A stretch of DNA of 64,000 bases, taken from NCBI RefSeq assembly GCF_000472385.1, contig NZ_AWZU01000035.1:19648-83647 (forward strand). The letters are read 5' to 3'. Both the position numbers and the translations under genes were made by a program. Under the pieces are notes generated by a model that saw only the letters and a program-made list of their open reading frames with translations, did not search any database and was not told the DNA's origin. Positions within the stretch are counted from its first letter, which is position 1. Each line of letters opens with the position of its first letter. The DNA comes from Bradyrhizobium sp. ARR65 (lineage in GTDB: Bacteria; Pseudomonadota; Alphaproteobacteria; Rhizobiales; Xanthobacteraceae). Below are positions 16,774-25,838 of this stretch, piece by piece.

Positions 16774-18129
16774 ATGAGAACATCAGGCATCATTGGGGGC
16801 CTTATCGCGGCGCTGGTTATTGGCGGTGCAGCATTCGCTTTTGCGATCGTGTGGCGACCGGCGCTTGCTACGATCGACCCAGCGGCACGCCAGTCCTTCG
16901 ATCCGGAGATGGTCAAGCGTGGCCGCGAGCTCGCGGCGCTCGGCAATTGCAATGATTGTCACACCCTCCGCGGTGCTAAGGATTTTGCCGGCGGTCTTCC
17001 GGTGCCGACGCCGTTCGGCACGATCTTTTCGACCAACATCACTCCCGATCCGGAGACCGGGATTGGCCGCTGGTCGGAGGAGGCATTCCGCCGTGCCATG
17101 CGCACAGGCGTCGATCGCGAGGGGCATCATCTTTATCCGACCTTTCCCTATGATCACTTCACCAACGTTACCGACGACGACGACCGCGCGCTCTACGCTT
17201 TTCTGATGACGCGCGAGCCGGTGGTCGCGCCGGCGCGGGCCAATGAGCTGCCATTTCCGCTCAATCAGCGCGTGGTCGTGGCAGGGTGGAAGCTTCTCTT
17301 CCTGCGCCCAGAGACCTATCAGCCGGACAGCACCAAGAGCGTGGAGTGGAATCGCGGCGCCTATCTGGTCGAGGGGCTCGCGCATTGCGGCGCCTGTCAC
17401 ACGCCGCGCAATGCCCTCGGCGCCGAACGCGCCAGCGCGTCGTTCGCCGGCGGCGAGTCGGACTATTGGAGCGCGTATGCCATCAACGCGCAATCTCCGG
17501 CGCCGGTGCCGTGGGATGCCGAGGCGCTCTATTTCTATTTGCGCAACGGCTGGCACCCCGACCACGGCACTGCGCGCGGGCCGATGGCGCAGGTTGTGAG
17601 TAATCTGTCATCCGTGCCGGCCAGCGACGTCCACGCGATCGCGACCTACATGGCCGGGGTGTTCGGCCCGCCGGCGCCGGAGCGCAATCGCGAAGCCGTG
17701 GTTGCCCGTGCCAAGCCGGATGAAGGCAAGACTTCGCAGGCCCATCCTGAAGGCGCGGCGATCTACGCCGCGGCTTGCGCATCGTGTCACGAAAGCGGAA
17801 GGCAGCCGCCCTATGGCGGGGTCAATCTTGCGCTGAGCACGGCGGTCAATGCGCCCGATCCACGCAATCTCGCCAATATCGTGCTGGCAGGGGTGCGGCC
17901 TGTCGAAGGCGAACGCAGCCCGATCATGCCGGGCTTTGCCGCGAGCATGAATGACACGCAGGTGGCAGCGTTGCTGAACTATCTACGGTCGCGCTTCACC
18001 AGTCAGCCGCCCTGGCACGACCTCGAGAAGACCATTGAAGAGGCCAGGCGAACGCAGACCGCCTTTCTCCAGACATCGGCTGGCGCGCGCAGCGCACCTG
18101 CCGATCCGGCGCAGCGAGACAAGCCATGA
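16774..18129 (+). CDS. Triheme membrane-anchored cytochrome c of a molybdenum dehydrogenase
   Basis: Electron-transfer subunit with an uncleaved N-terminal anchor (about residues 4-26) and three haem-binding motifs: CNDCH at 59-63, CGACH at 205-209 and CASCH at 335-339. It matches the cytochrome subunit of acetic-acid-bacterial alcohol/aldehyde dehydrogenases and of nicotinate-dehydrogenase-type systems, passing electrons from the Mo subunit to the respiratory chain. 451 residues. The stop overlaps the next gene by 4 bp, so the three genes form one operon. Confidence 0.9.
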   Translation: MRTSGIIGGLIAALVIGGAAFAFAIVWRPALATIDPAARQSFDPEMVKRGRELAALGNCNDCHTLRGAKDFAGGLPVPTPFGTIFSTNITPDPETGIGRWSEEAFRRAMRTGVDREGHHLYPTFPYDHFTNVTDDDDRALYAFLMTREPVVAPARANELPFPLNQRVVVAGWKLLFLRPETYQPDSTKSVEWNRGAYLVEGLAHCGACHTPRNALGAERASASFAGGESDYWSAYAINAQSPAPVPWDAEALYFYLRNGWHPDHGTARGPMAQVVSNLSSVPASDVHAIATYMAGVFGPPAPERNREAVVARAKPDEGKTSQAHPEGAAIYAAACASCHESGRQPPYGGVNLALSTAVNAPDPRNLANIVLAGVRPVEGERSPIMPGFAASMNDTQVAALLNYLRSRFTSQPPWHDLEKTIEEARRTQTAFLQTSAGARSAPADPAQRDKP

Positions 18130-18623
18130 TGACATTGAAGGTCAATGGTCAGGATCACCAGATCGATGCCGATCCCGATACGCCACTGCTTTATGTGCTT
18201 CGGGATGACTTGAAGCTCAATGCCGCCAAGTTCGGCTGCGGACTCGGGCAGTGTGGAGCCTGTACCGTGATCGTCGATGGCAAGGCAGTGTTTTCTTGCG
18301 TCACGCCGCTGGTGCTGTTGGAAGGAAAGCAGGTGACCACCCTGGAAGGGCTCGGCAGCGTTGCGGCGCCGGCGCCGATCCAGCGCGCGTTCATGGAAGA
18401 GCAGGCGGCGCAATGCGGCTATTGCATTGCCGGCATGATGATGCGGGCGCAAGCGCTGTTGCAGCGGAATTCCAAGCCAACGGACGACGAGGTCCGGGCC
18501 GAACTCGCACCGCATCTGTGCCGCTGCGGCACGCATATGCGAATCCTGCGCGCGGTGCATCGCGCCGCCCGTCTGATGGATACGGCCGAATTGACTCCTG
18601 AGAGAAAAGGGAGCGCGCAATGA
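18126..18623 (+). CDS. 2Fe-2S subunit of xanthine-oxidase-family dehydrogenase
   Basis: Small subunit with two [2Fe-2S] domains: a plant-type ferredoxin part (CGLGQCGACTVIVDGKAVFSC, shown in its conserved spacing around residues 38-58) and a C-terminal helical part with CGYC and CRCG. It resembles the isoquinoline 1-oxidoreductase alpha subunit and carries electrons from molybdenum to the cytochrome. No Tat signal of its own; it would be carried out with the Mo subunit. 165 residues; overlaps the next gene by 4 bp. Confidence 0.9.
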   Translation: MMTLKVNGQDHQIDADPDTPLLYVLRDDLKLNAAKFGCGLGQCGACTVIVDGKAVFSCVTPLVLLEGKQVTTLEGLGSVAAPAPIQRAFMEEQAAQCGYCIAGMMMRAQALLQRNSKPTDDEVRAELAPHLCRCGTHMRILRAVHRAARLMDTAELTPERKGSAQ

Positions 18624-20854
18624 ACAGTCCGGTCATGCTCGATCGTCGCAGCGTGCTCGTCGGCGCCGGCGCCTTGATCGTCAGTTTCTCGCTGACCCCA
18701 GGCTTTGCTCAGCATCAGGACGTTCCGTCCCCGACGCCCCCAGCCAGTCCGCCCGGCAGTCTGAAGATCTCGCCTTATCTGGATTCCTGGATTCGGATCG
18801 ACGCCGACGATTCGGTCACCGTATTCACCGGCAAGGCCGAACTGGGACAAGGCTTCAAAACGGCGTTCCAGCAGATCGCCGCCGAAGAGCTTGACGTTCC
18901 CTTCGCTTCGCTGGCCGTCGTTACGGCCGACACCGGCCGGACCGCCAACGAAGGCTACACGGCCGGGAGCCATTCCATGCAGGACAGCGGCACGGCGATT
19001 CAAAATGCCGCCGCGCAGGCGCGCGCGCTCCTGGTCGGCGAAGCAGCAAAACGGTTCGATCTGCCGGCGGAAAGTCTCCGCACTGAAAACGGCGCGGTGA
19101 TCGCGCCGGACGGACGGCGGCTCGGCTATGGCGAACTTGTTGTCAGTGATCTGCTGCATGTACAGGCGCAGCCGAAATCGCAGCTCAAGGACCCCGCAAC
19201 CTTCAAGGTGATGGGCCAATCGATCCCGCGCGTCGATATCCCGGGCAAAGTGACGGGCGGGGAGGCTTATGTGCAGGACATGCGGCTACCCGGCATGGTG
19301 CATGCGCGGGTGGTGCGGCCGCCGAGCTACGGCGCGCAGCTTATCGATTGCGACACCTCCGCCGTCGAAAAAATGCCGGGCGTGGTCAAAGTCGTGCGCG
19401 ACGGCAATTTCCTCGCGGTGGTCGCGGCCAAGGAGTTTCAGTCAATCAAGGCCATGAATGCACTTTCGGCTGCGGCGAAATGGCAGGAGAACGTGCGCCT
19501 GCCGAAACAAGATGATCTTGCCTCCGTTGTGACTTCATTGCCGTCGCAGGACTCGGTCATTTTTCAGCGCAGCGATCCGTCGGCCGTGGCCCAGAAGACG
19601 CTGGAAGCCACGTACACGCGTCCCTATCAATCGCACGGTTCGATCGGCCCCTCCTGCGCAGTCGCGCATCTGGCCGACGGCAAGATGACGGTGTGGACGC
19701 ATACGCAAGGCGTCTATCCCGATCGCCAGGCGATTGCCCAAATGCTGCGGATGCCGCAGGACGCCATGCGCCTCATTCACACTGAGGGCTCAGGGTGTTA
19801 CGGCCACAATGGCGCCGACGACGCCGCGGCGGATGCCGCGCTGATCGCGCGTGCAATGCCGGGCACGCCGGTCCGGGTGCAATGGATGCGCGAGCAGGAG
19901 CACGCGTGGGAGCCGTATGGCCCGGCCATGGTGACCAAGCTGAAGGCCTCGCTCGAGGCTGGCGGCAAGATCGCCGACTGGAATTTTGAGGTCTGGAGCA
20001 ATACGCATTCGATGCGCCCGGGCGGCGCCGGCTGCCTTTTGGCCGCGCAGCACATGGCGCAAGCCTTTGCGGTGCCGCCGGCCAAGCCGCTTCCGCTGCC
20101 GGAGGGGGGCGGCGATCGCAACGCGATTCCCCTCTATACGTTCCCCAATGCGCATATCGTGCACCACTTCATCCCGGACATGCCGTTGCGGATTTCCGCG
20201 ATGCGCTCGCTTGGCGCCTATCACAACGTGTTCTCGATCGAGAGTTTCATGGACGAACTCGCGGGTCTTGCCGGTGCCGATCCGGTCGAGTTCAGGCTGA
20301 AACATCTCGATGATCAGCGCGGCCGTGACGTCATCGCGAAAGCCGCGGAAGGCTTTGGGTGGCGCGCCGGCGAAAGGCCGCCGCCGGGGCGCGGCTTCGG
20401 CTTTGCCTTCGCCCGCTACAAGAATCTTGCGGCGTATTGCGCGGTTGCCAGCGAAGTCGAGATCAACCGGGAAACCGGCCGTGCCCGCCTGGTGCGCGCG
20501 GTCGCCGCGGTCGATAGTGGTCAGGTGGTGAATCCGGATGGGCTGACCAATCAGGTCGAGGGCGCGATCGTGCAATCGATGAGCTGGACGCTTTACGAGA
20601 GCGTGAGCTTCGACGATAAGCGGATCACCAGCATCGACTGGCAGACTTATCCGATCCTGCGCTTTGATGCGGTGCCCGATCGTATCGACGTGCACATCAT
20701 CAATCGGCCGGGCCAGCCATTCCTCGGCAGCGGGGAGACGGGGCAGGGGCCCGCGGCCGCCTCGCTCGCCAATGCGATTGCGCATGCGACAGGCAAGCGG
20801 CTGCGCGACTTGCCTCTGACGCGAAAGCGGATCAAGGATGCCATCGATGCGTGA
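18620..20854 (+). CDS. Molybdopterin-binding subunit of periplasmic aldehyde/N-heterocycle dehydrogenase
   Basis: Large catalytic subunit of the xanthine oxidase family, closest in form to isoquinoline 1-oxidoreductase beta (IorB). A Tat-type signal (DRRSVLVGAGALIVSFSLT) begins near residue 9, so the complex works in the periplasm. The catalytic region near the end, GSGETGQGPAAASLANA, holds the conserved glutamate. 744 residues. The substrate cannot be read from sequence: an aldehyde or a nitrogen heterocycle is likely. No dedicated XdhC-type maturation gene lies beside it. Confidence 0.87.
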   Translation: MNSPVMLDRRSVLVGAGALIVSFSLTPGFAQHQDVPSPTPPASPPGSLKISPYLDSWIRIDADDSVTVFTGKAELGQGFKTAFQQIAAEELDVPFASLAVVTADTGRTANEGYTAGSHSMQDSGTAIQNAAAQARALLVGEAAKRFDLPAESLRTENGAVIAPDGRRLGYGELVVSDLLHVQAQPKSQLKDPATFKVMGQSIPRVDIPGKVTGGEAYVQDMRLPGMVHARVVRPPSYGAQLIDCDTSAVEKMPGVVKVVRDGNFLAVVAAKEFQSIKAMNALSAAAKWQENVRLPKQDDLASVVTSLPSQDSVIFQRSDPSAVAQKTLEATYTRPYQSHGSIGPSCAVAHLADGKMTVWTHTQGVYPDRQAIAQMLRMPQDAMRLIHTEGSGCYGHNGADDAAADAALIARAMPGTPVRVQWMREQEHAWEPYGPAMVTKLKASLEAGGKIADWNFEVWSNTHSMRPGGAGCLLAAQHMAQAFAVPPAKPLPLPEGGGDRNAIPLYTFPNAHIVHHFIPDMPLRISAMRSLGAYHNVFSIESFMDELAGLAGADPVEFRLKHLDDQRGRDVIAKAAEGFGWRAGERPPPGRGFGFAFARYKNLAAYCAVASEVEINRETGRARLVRAVAAVDSGQVVNPDGLTNQVEGAIVQSMSWTLYESVSFDDKRITSIDWQTYPILRFDAVPDRIDVHIINRPGQPFLGSGETGQGPAAASLANAIAHATGKRLRDLPLTRKRIKDAIDA

Positions 20855-20916
20855 TGCTGCGGCGCTTGCGAGCACCAGCAGCGATAGTTCTGTCAACGAT
20901 TTAAGGGAGTAACGCC

Positions 20917-21891
20917 ATGGTTCATGCCATCCGCTTTCACAAGACCGGCGGGCCGGAGGTTCTGGTCTGGGAGGAGGTCAATCTTGCCAAGCCGGGTCCG
21001 GGCGAGGCGCGCGTTCGCCACACCGCGGTCGGGCTGAACTTCGTCGATATCTACAACCGCTCGGGACTTTATCCCGCGCAATTGCCGAGCGGCCTTGGCG
21101 GGGAGGCGGCGGGCGTGGTCGAGGAAGTGGGCCCTGGCGTCACCGATCTGAAGCCCGGCGACCGCATCGCCTATGGCGCGGCCCCGCTCGGCGCCTATGC
21201 CGAAGCGCGGCTGATTCCCGCCGATCGCCTGCTCAAATTGCCCGATAGCATCGACGACAAGACCGCGGCGGCCATGATGCTGAAGGGCCTGACGACGCAA
21301 TATCTGATCCGCCAGACCTATCGCGTCAAAGCGGGCGATACGATCCTGCTGCACGCCGCCGCCGGCGGTGTCGGGCTCATCCTGTCGCAGTGGGCGAAGC
21401 ACCTCGGCGCGACCGTGATCGGCACCGTGGGCAACGAGGAGAAGGCAAAGCTTGCAAAGGAGCACGGCTGCGCCCACACCATTATCTATACGCGCGAGGA
21501 TTTCGTGAAGCGCGTCGACGAGATCACGGACGGCAAGAAGGTGCCGGTGGTCTATGACTCCGTCGGCAAGGACACGTTTCTGAAATCGCTCGATTGTCTC
21601 GCGCCGCTTGGCTTTGCCGTGTTGTTCGGCCAATCCTCAGGTAACGTCGAGCCGCTCAACCTTGGTCTTTTGGCGCAGAAGGGATCGCTCTACGTGACCC
21701 GGCCGACGCTCAATACCTACGGCGCAAAGCGTGAAAACCTGGTGGCCATGGCCAAGGAACTGTTCGACGTGGTTCAGTCCGGCGCCGTCAAAATCGAGGT
21801 GCACCAGACCTATCCACTGAAGGATGCGGCGAAGGCGCATGCTGATCTTGCGGCGCGCAAAACCACGGGATCCACGGTTTTCCTCGTCTGA
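20917..21891 (+). CDS. qor: NADPH:quinone oxidoreductase, zeta-crystallin type
   Basis: Medium-chain reductase without catalytic zinc. The quinone-oxidoreductase subgroup is shown by HTAVGLNFVDIYNRSGLYP, the VEEVGPGVTDLKPGDRIAY core and the Rossmann motif HAAAGGVGLILSQWAKHLGA (nucleotide binding near residues 148-160). 324 residues, cytoplasmic. AAGGGAG precedes the ATG. It lies 62 bp after the Mo dehydrogenase; co-transcription is possible but a shared pathway is not shown. Confidence 0.92.
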   Translation: MVHAIRFHKTGGPEVLVWEEVNLAKPGPGEARVRHTAVGLNFVDIYNRSGLYPAQLPSGLGGEAAGVVEEVGPGVTDLKPGDRIAYGAAPLGAYAEARLIPADRLLKLPDSIDDKTAAAMMLKGLTTQYLIRQTYRVKAGDTILLHAAAGGVGLILSQWAKHLGATVIGTVGNEEKAKLAKEHGCAHTIIYTREDFVKRVDEITDGKKVPVVYDSVGKDTFLKSLDCLAPLGFAVLFGQSSGNVEPLNLGLLAQKGSLYVTRPTLNTYGAKRENLVAMAKELFDVVQSGAVKIEVHQTYPLKDAAKAHADLAARKTTGSTVFLV

Positions 21892-21896
21892 GCCGC

Positions 21897-23234
21897 TTAT
21901 TCGGGCAGGGGCCTAGGCACGCGTTCCAGGGCTTCGTCGTGGCTCAATGTCAGCACGATCCCCGTGGCGATGATGCCGAGCCCCGCCAGCAGCAGTAAGC
22001 CGCCGGTGTAGCTGCCGGTGTGATCCCTGATCCAGCCCATCGCGAAGGGGCCGGCAAAGCCCGCGAGATTGCCGATCGAATTGACCACGGCAATCCCCGC
22101 GGCCGCCGCTGCGCCGGACAGAAAAGCGGTGGGCAGGGTCCAGAACACCGGCAGGCACGCGAAAATGCCGAAGCCGGCGATGCTGAACGCGACCATCTTG
22201 AGCGTCGGATCATCGAGCACGGTGGATATCGCAATCCCGGCTGCGGCAACGAACAGGGGAACGGCGGTGTGGAAGCGCCGCTCTCCTACGTGATCGGAGC
22301 GGCGGCCCCACCAGATCATGCCGAGGACGCCGACAAGATAGGGCGCGGCCGATACCAGGGTCGTCAGGAATGTGTTGAGGCCGAACGCCTTGACGATCTG
22401 CGGCAGGAAAAAGCTCAAGCCGTAATTGGTCGCGACCGCGCCGAAATAAACCAGGCTCAAGCCGATGACTTTCGGATTGAACAGCGCCTCCATCACCGTG
22501 TATTGGCGCACCGCGTCGCGCTGACGCCGCTCCGCGAGCAGTTTCTCGGCCAGCCAACTCCGCTCATCGCTGGTGAGCCAGGTGGCTTCCGTCGGCCGGT
22601 CGGTGAGGTAGAAAAAGACGACGCCGGCAAGAATGATTGCGGGGACGGCTTCGATGATGAACAGCCATTGCCAGCCGGCCAAGCCCAGCCCGCCGTGCAG
22701 GTAGAGCAGCAAGCCCGAGATGGGCGCACCGATCACGGTGGAGAGCGGGATGGCAGCCATGAAATAGCCGACGATGCGCGCGCGATATTCGGTCGGGAAC
22801 CACAGCGTCAGATAGAAGATGATGCCGGGGAAGAAGCCGGCTTCCGCCGCGCCCAGCAGGACGCGCAGCAGATAGAAGGTGGTTTCGTTGCCGAGCCCGG
22901 TCGCGCGGGCAATGTTCGGAATGAACGCCATCAGGCCCGAGAGAATGCCCCAACTCAGCATGATGCGCGCGATCCATTTGCGCGCGCCGAAGCGCTCGAG
23001 CAGCAGGTTGGACGGCACCTCGAAAATGAAGTAGGCGATAAAGAAGATTCCGGCGCCAAATCCGAACGCGGTCTGCGATAGGCCGAGGTCCTGGTTCATC
23101 GTGAGGGCGGCAAAGCCCACATTGACGCGGTCGAGATAGGCGACGAAATAACAGACGATCAGGAACGGAACGAGCCGTTTCGTAACCTTGGCGAGCGCAG
23201 TGGTTGCGAATGTGGTGGTTTCTTGGGCGTGCAT
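21897..23234 (-). CDS. MFS transporter, anion:cation symporter family
   Basis: Twelve-helix major facilitator, about 445 residues, of the ACS type that takes up organic anions such as tartrate, phthalate or glucarate. Family marks: AYLDRVNVGFAALTMNQDLGLS in helix 1-2, GAAEAGFFPGIIFYLTLWFP in helix 4 and the loop RAR after it. I used the MHAQ methionine; five residues further upstream is another in-frame ATG. It faces the quinone reductase tail to tail with 5 bp between stops. Substrate unknown. Confidence 0.88.
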   Translation of the reverse strand: MHAQETTTFATTALAKVTKRLVPFLIVCYFVAYLDRVNVGFAALTMNQDLGLSQTAFGFGAGIFFIAYFIFEVPSNLLLERFGARKWIARIMLSWGILSGLMAFIPNIARATGLGNETTFYLLRVLLGAAEAGFFPGIIFYLTLWFPTEYRARIVGYFMAAIPLSTVIGAPISGLLLYLHGGLGLAGWQWLFIIEAVPAIILAGVVFFYLTDRPTEATWLTSDERSWLAEKLLAERRQRDAVRQYTVMEALFNPKVIGLSLVYFGAVATNYGLSFFLPQIVKAFGLNTFLTTLVSAAPYLVGVLGMIWWGRRSDHVGERRFHTAVPLFVAAAGIAISTVLDDPTLKMVAFSIAGFGIFACLPVFWTLPTAFLSGAAAAAGIAVVNSIGNLAGFAGPFAMGWIRDHTGSYTGGLLLLAGLGIIATGIVLTLSHDEALERVPRPLPE

Positions 23235-23368
23235 TTGATTGCAAAACACGCCTGCACAACCGGAGTTCCAATCCGAAGAGTGTTTAATGCTAAGGTGACC
23301 AATGCCGCCGCCACCGACGTCATCTTGCGGCGCAACAACGTTGTTGTGGCTGCACAGAGCAGAGGCCG

Positions 23369-23686
23369 TCAGACCGCCTCGTGCTTGCGCAGATCGCGCG
23401 CGTGGTCGAAGCTGCTGGCCTGCAGGTCGGCTTCCGCGCTCGCCACCTCCGGGAGCGCGGCCTCGGCGAGAATTTCCTCGGTGACGTCTTCGACCGCGCG
23501 ATCTGCGATCTCGTGAATGAAGCTGATATTCTTGTATTCGCCGGAGGCGATGCGCGCGATGACCTCGCGCCTTGTGATCTCGGGGTCGACTACGGCCTCA
23601 CGGCCACGACGGCCATAGTCGATCATCACGACGAAATATTGCATGCGGCTATGAGTGCCTTCTGCGGAATCAAGCTTTGCGGTCAT
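23369..23686 (-). CDS. Small acidic protein of the repressor module
   Basis: A 105-residue protein with a distinctive start, MQYFVVMIDYGRRGREAVVDPE, and a helical acidic rest (ADRAVEDVTEEILAEAAL). The start may be the ATG at 23686 or the one at 23644 (MQYF). Upstream, TTATTTCTGAAAATAAG carries the same TCAGAAAT-type site (minus orientation) as found before the repressor, so it is probably under the same control. I do not recognise a domain. Confidence 0.6.
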   Translation of the reverse strand: MTAKLDSAEGTHSRMQYFVVMIDYGRRGREAVVDPEITRREVIARIASGEYKNISFIHEIADRAVEDVTEEILAEAALPEVASAEADLQASSFDHARDLRKHEAV

Positions 23687-23808
23687 TATTTCTGAAAATA
23701 AGAAATCGATCAAGCGGAAAATTCGGAAAGTCGGAATCTGGCCATTGCGGACTCGTTTTCGGTCGAGCCCGCCGGGCGAATCAGCCCGTCTTTTCCCCGT
23801 GGTGCAGC

Positions 23809-24447
23809 TTACTTCTCCGCCGCGCGCACGCTTTGCGCCTTTGTCGCCTTGCGGGTACGGGCGGCGGCACGCGAACGCATCCGCTCGATCTGCGCCCGCG
23901 GCAGGGTCACGCAAATCTCGCCGATCCATTCGAGCTTGACGCCGTTGATCGGCTTGGCATTGAAGCTCGTCAGATTGACGAGAGTGGGGGATTTGCCGCG
24001 CTCGATCGTCTTCAGGTATCGCTCGCCGGTCTTCAGGCGTACTGCGGCCTCTTCGCCGTAGAAGCTCGTCAGCGGATGGCGCTGCTCGCGATAGACCACG
24101 ATGACGTCGCCGCTTTCGTATTTCGGCAGCATGGAGTCACCGGCGACCTCGAAGGCGATGGTTTCCTCCGAGATCGGGAAAGGCAGTTCCACCTCGCCCA
24201 GCCCCTCCGGCGGAACCTGCTCGTTTTCCGGCTCGATCATGGCCCCGGCGCCGATCCGGCCCATGATGGGCACCGAATTCAGCTCCAGATATTCCATAAT
24301 CGGACCGATCTCGGAGGCCTTGATCAGGCGCTGACCGCCCAGGATTTCCGATACGGCGCCGGGGCGGACGCCCATGGCGCGCGCAAGCCCGCCCTTGGTC
24401 TTGCCCGGCTTCTGCAGTCCCCGCTCAATCATTGCAACGTCCAGCAT
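23809..24447 (-). CDS. XRE/S24-family phage-type repressor
   Basis: LexA/CI-like regulator of about 212 residues. Residues 1-50 hold a helix-turn-helix (GLARAMGVRPGAVSEILGGQRLIKASEI); the C-terminal S24 peptidase-like domain has IAFEVAGDSMLPKYESGDVIVV with the nucleophile Ser, and later the region around RLKTGERYLKTI with a candidate catalytic Lys. Such repressors are inactivated by self-cleavage after DNA damage or act as developmental switches. AAGGAG is well spaced from the ATG at 24447. It is divergent from the GcrA-like gene and its probable operators lie between. Confidence 0.85.
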   Translation of the reverse strand: MLDVAMIERGLQKPGKTKGGLARAMGVRPGAVSEILGGQRLIKASEIGPIMEYLELNSVPIMGRIGAGAMIEPENEQVPPEGLGEVELPFPISEETIAFEVAGDSMLPKYESGDVIVVYREQRHPLTSFYGEEAAVRLKTGERYLKTIERGKSPTLVNLTSFNAKPINGVKLEWIGEICVTLPRAQIERMRSRAAARTRKATKAQSVRAAEK

Positions 24448-24491
24448 GGCATGACTCCTTCCCGAATTTCCGAAAATATAGCAATTACGAT

Positions 24492-24534
24492 TATCAGAAA
24501 TCAAGCTTGACTTGTAATTCGGAATATCAGAAAT
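24492..24534. promoter_or_regulatory. Repeated operator-like sites between repressor and gcrA-like gene
   Basis: TATCAGAAAT occurs at 24492-24501 and 24525-24534, exactly 33 bp apart (three helical turns). The second copy overlaps a possible -10 of the GcrA-like gene whose -35-like TTGACT is at 24507-24512. A related site, ATTTCTGA in the opposite orientation, stands at 23688-23695 before the small acidic gene. Binding by the S24 repressor is inferred. Confidence 0.55.
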
Positions 24535-24592
24535 TAACTTGCCTGAGCGCGATTCCACCCGGGCGGGTCGGAGCGCCAAGAAAGGCAAGAAA

Positions 24593-25123
24593 ATGCAAGC
24601 AGACAATTGGGCGCCGGAACATTGCAAGGCGCTGCGTGACTACCTGGCTCTCGGCATGTCCTTTGCGGAGATCGCCCGCGAAATCAATGCGAAATTCGGA
24701 ACGGCCTATACCCGCAACGCGACGATCGGCCGTAGCAAGCGCATGGGACTGGCCACTCCCAGGCGGCCCAAACGGGCGGCAAAGCCGGATGTCCACAAAG
24801 CGCGCAAGCCGCGCCAGCCCAAGATGACAGAGCCGCTTCAGCCTGTGGCGACGACGGCGATCGTGCAGGAGCGGACGGCGCCCGCGAAGCTTCGCTGTGT
24901 GGGCATCAGCCCGCGGCTCGTATCGCTGGTCGATCTCGAGGCGTCCGACTGCCGTTACCCCTATGGTGGCGACAAGGACAATGAGCCGATCAGCTTCTGC
25001 GGCCATCCCACGCTTGCCGGATCATGCTATTGCGCGCCGCATTTTCACCTGACGCGCGCGACCGAGGCGCAGCCCGAGCGGATCATCGGACCGGTCGTGC
25101 TGCGGCTCGTGCGGGCGGCATAA
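24593..25123 (+). CDS. GcrA-like cell-cycle regulator
   Basis: GcrA-family protein of 176 residues. GcrA is a sigma70-associated regulator that prefers methylated GANTC sites in Alphaproteobacteria. The N-terminal DNA-binding part is recognisable (WAPEHCKALRDYLALGMSFAEIAREIN, then TRNATIGRSKRMGL), followed by a basic linker and the C-terminal CRYPYGGDKDNEPISFCG with CYCAPHFHL. The N-terminus is less canonical than in chromosomal GcrA, so this is probably an accessory, phage-associated paralogue. The ATG at 24593 fits the family start; an upstream TTG is possible. Confidence 0.8.
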   Translation: MQADNWAPEHCKALRDYLALGMSFAEIAREINAKFGTAYTRNATIGRSKRMGLATPRRPKRAAKPDVHKARKPRQPKMTEPLQPVATTAIVQERTAPAKLRCVGISPRLVSLVDLEASDCRYPYGGDKDNEPISFCGHPTLAGSCYCAPHFHLTRATEAQPERIIGPVVLRLVRAA

Positions 25124-25170
25124 CGGCTTTCGCCGGTCCCATCATCCATTCTCGGAACAAACAGGAGGCA

Positions 25171-25788
25171 ATGGTGGCGAGAGCCAAGCGTAACAGGTCC
25201 TATCGGCTCGCGAAAATGTACGATCGACGGGCTCGCGACCTGCCGCCCAACGCGGAGGTCGCAACCGTCGAAGTGGACGATCCCTTTGCGCTGCGTCCGG
25301 GCGAGAAGATCGTCGCCTTGCGCTCGATCCGCAACGATCCGCTGGGCCGGCTGCATTCGCATCGCCAGATCGATGAGGCGCAGTATCAGGGCGGCCGCGC
25401 ATTCCAGAATGATTGGGAACGAGCAGAGCGCGGGCCGCAGGCGGTCGATCCGAGTCGCGAATATGTCGATGGCGCCCAGATGCGCGAGGCGATCACGGAA
25501 AGCCAGCGCGAGGCGGTGCTGCGGCTCAACCGTTGCGAACGCGAGCTCGGCGCCGACGGCTCGGCGCTGGTCCATGATGTCCTGGTCCAGGGCATGACCA
25601 TGGAGCAGGTCGGACAGCGGCGCGGTGTGAAGAGCCAGCGCTGGAACGACTATTTCGCGCGGCGCTTCAAGGAATGCCTCGACAGGCTGGCGCTGATCTA
25701 CGGTTTTGCGACCGAAAAGAACAGTCGCGGTCGGCGCGTCCTTAAAAAAAGTCCAAGGGACGTCGCCAAGCGAATCCTGAACCCCTGA
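25171..25788 (+). CDS. Phage-like DUF6456-type protein
   Basis: A 205-residue protein starting at an ATG with a strong AGGAGG site. The C-terminal half (ITESQREAVLRLNRCERELGAD, LVQGMTMEQVGQRRGVKSQRW, RLALIYGF) is a helical domain like the DUF6456 regulators seen beside prophage genes. It may bind DNA through the MTMEQVGQRRGV helix-turn-helix-like stretch. It follows the GcrA-like gene by 47 bp and is probably co-transcribed. Exact role unknown. Confidence 0.65.
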   Translation: MVARAKRNRSYRLAKMYDRRARDLPPNAEVATVEVDDPFALRPGEKIVALRSIRNDPLGRLHSHRQIDEAQYQGGRAFQNDWERAERGPQAVDPSREYVDGAQMREAITESQREAVLRLNRCERELGADGSALVHDVLVQGMTMEQVGQRRGVKSQRWNDYFARRFKECLDRLALIYGFATEKNSRGRRVLKKSPRDVAKRILNP

Positions 25789-25838
25789 GCTTCGTACAGC
25801 GTTCGCCGTGCCTCGACGGTACGGCGGACGTTGCCCTG

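Noticed and set aside
16025..16783. 252-codon minus-strand frame
   Set aside because: Overlaps the two small membrane-protein genes in another frame and lacks protein-like features.
19790..20896. 368-codon minus-strand frame
   Set aside because: Antisense to the molybdopterin subunit, with no ribosome site or known family.
22020..23081. 353-codon plus-strand frame
   Set aside because: Antisense to the MFS transporter, rich in Arg, Gln and Gly; a shadow.
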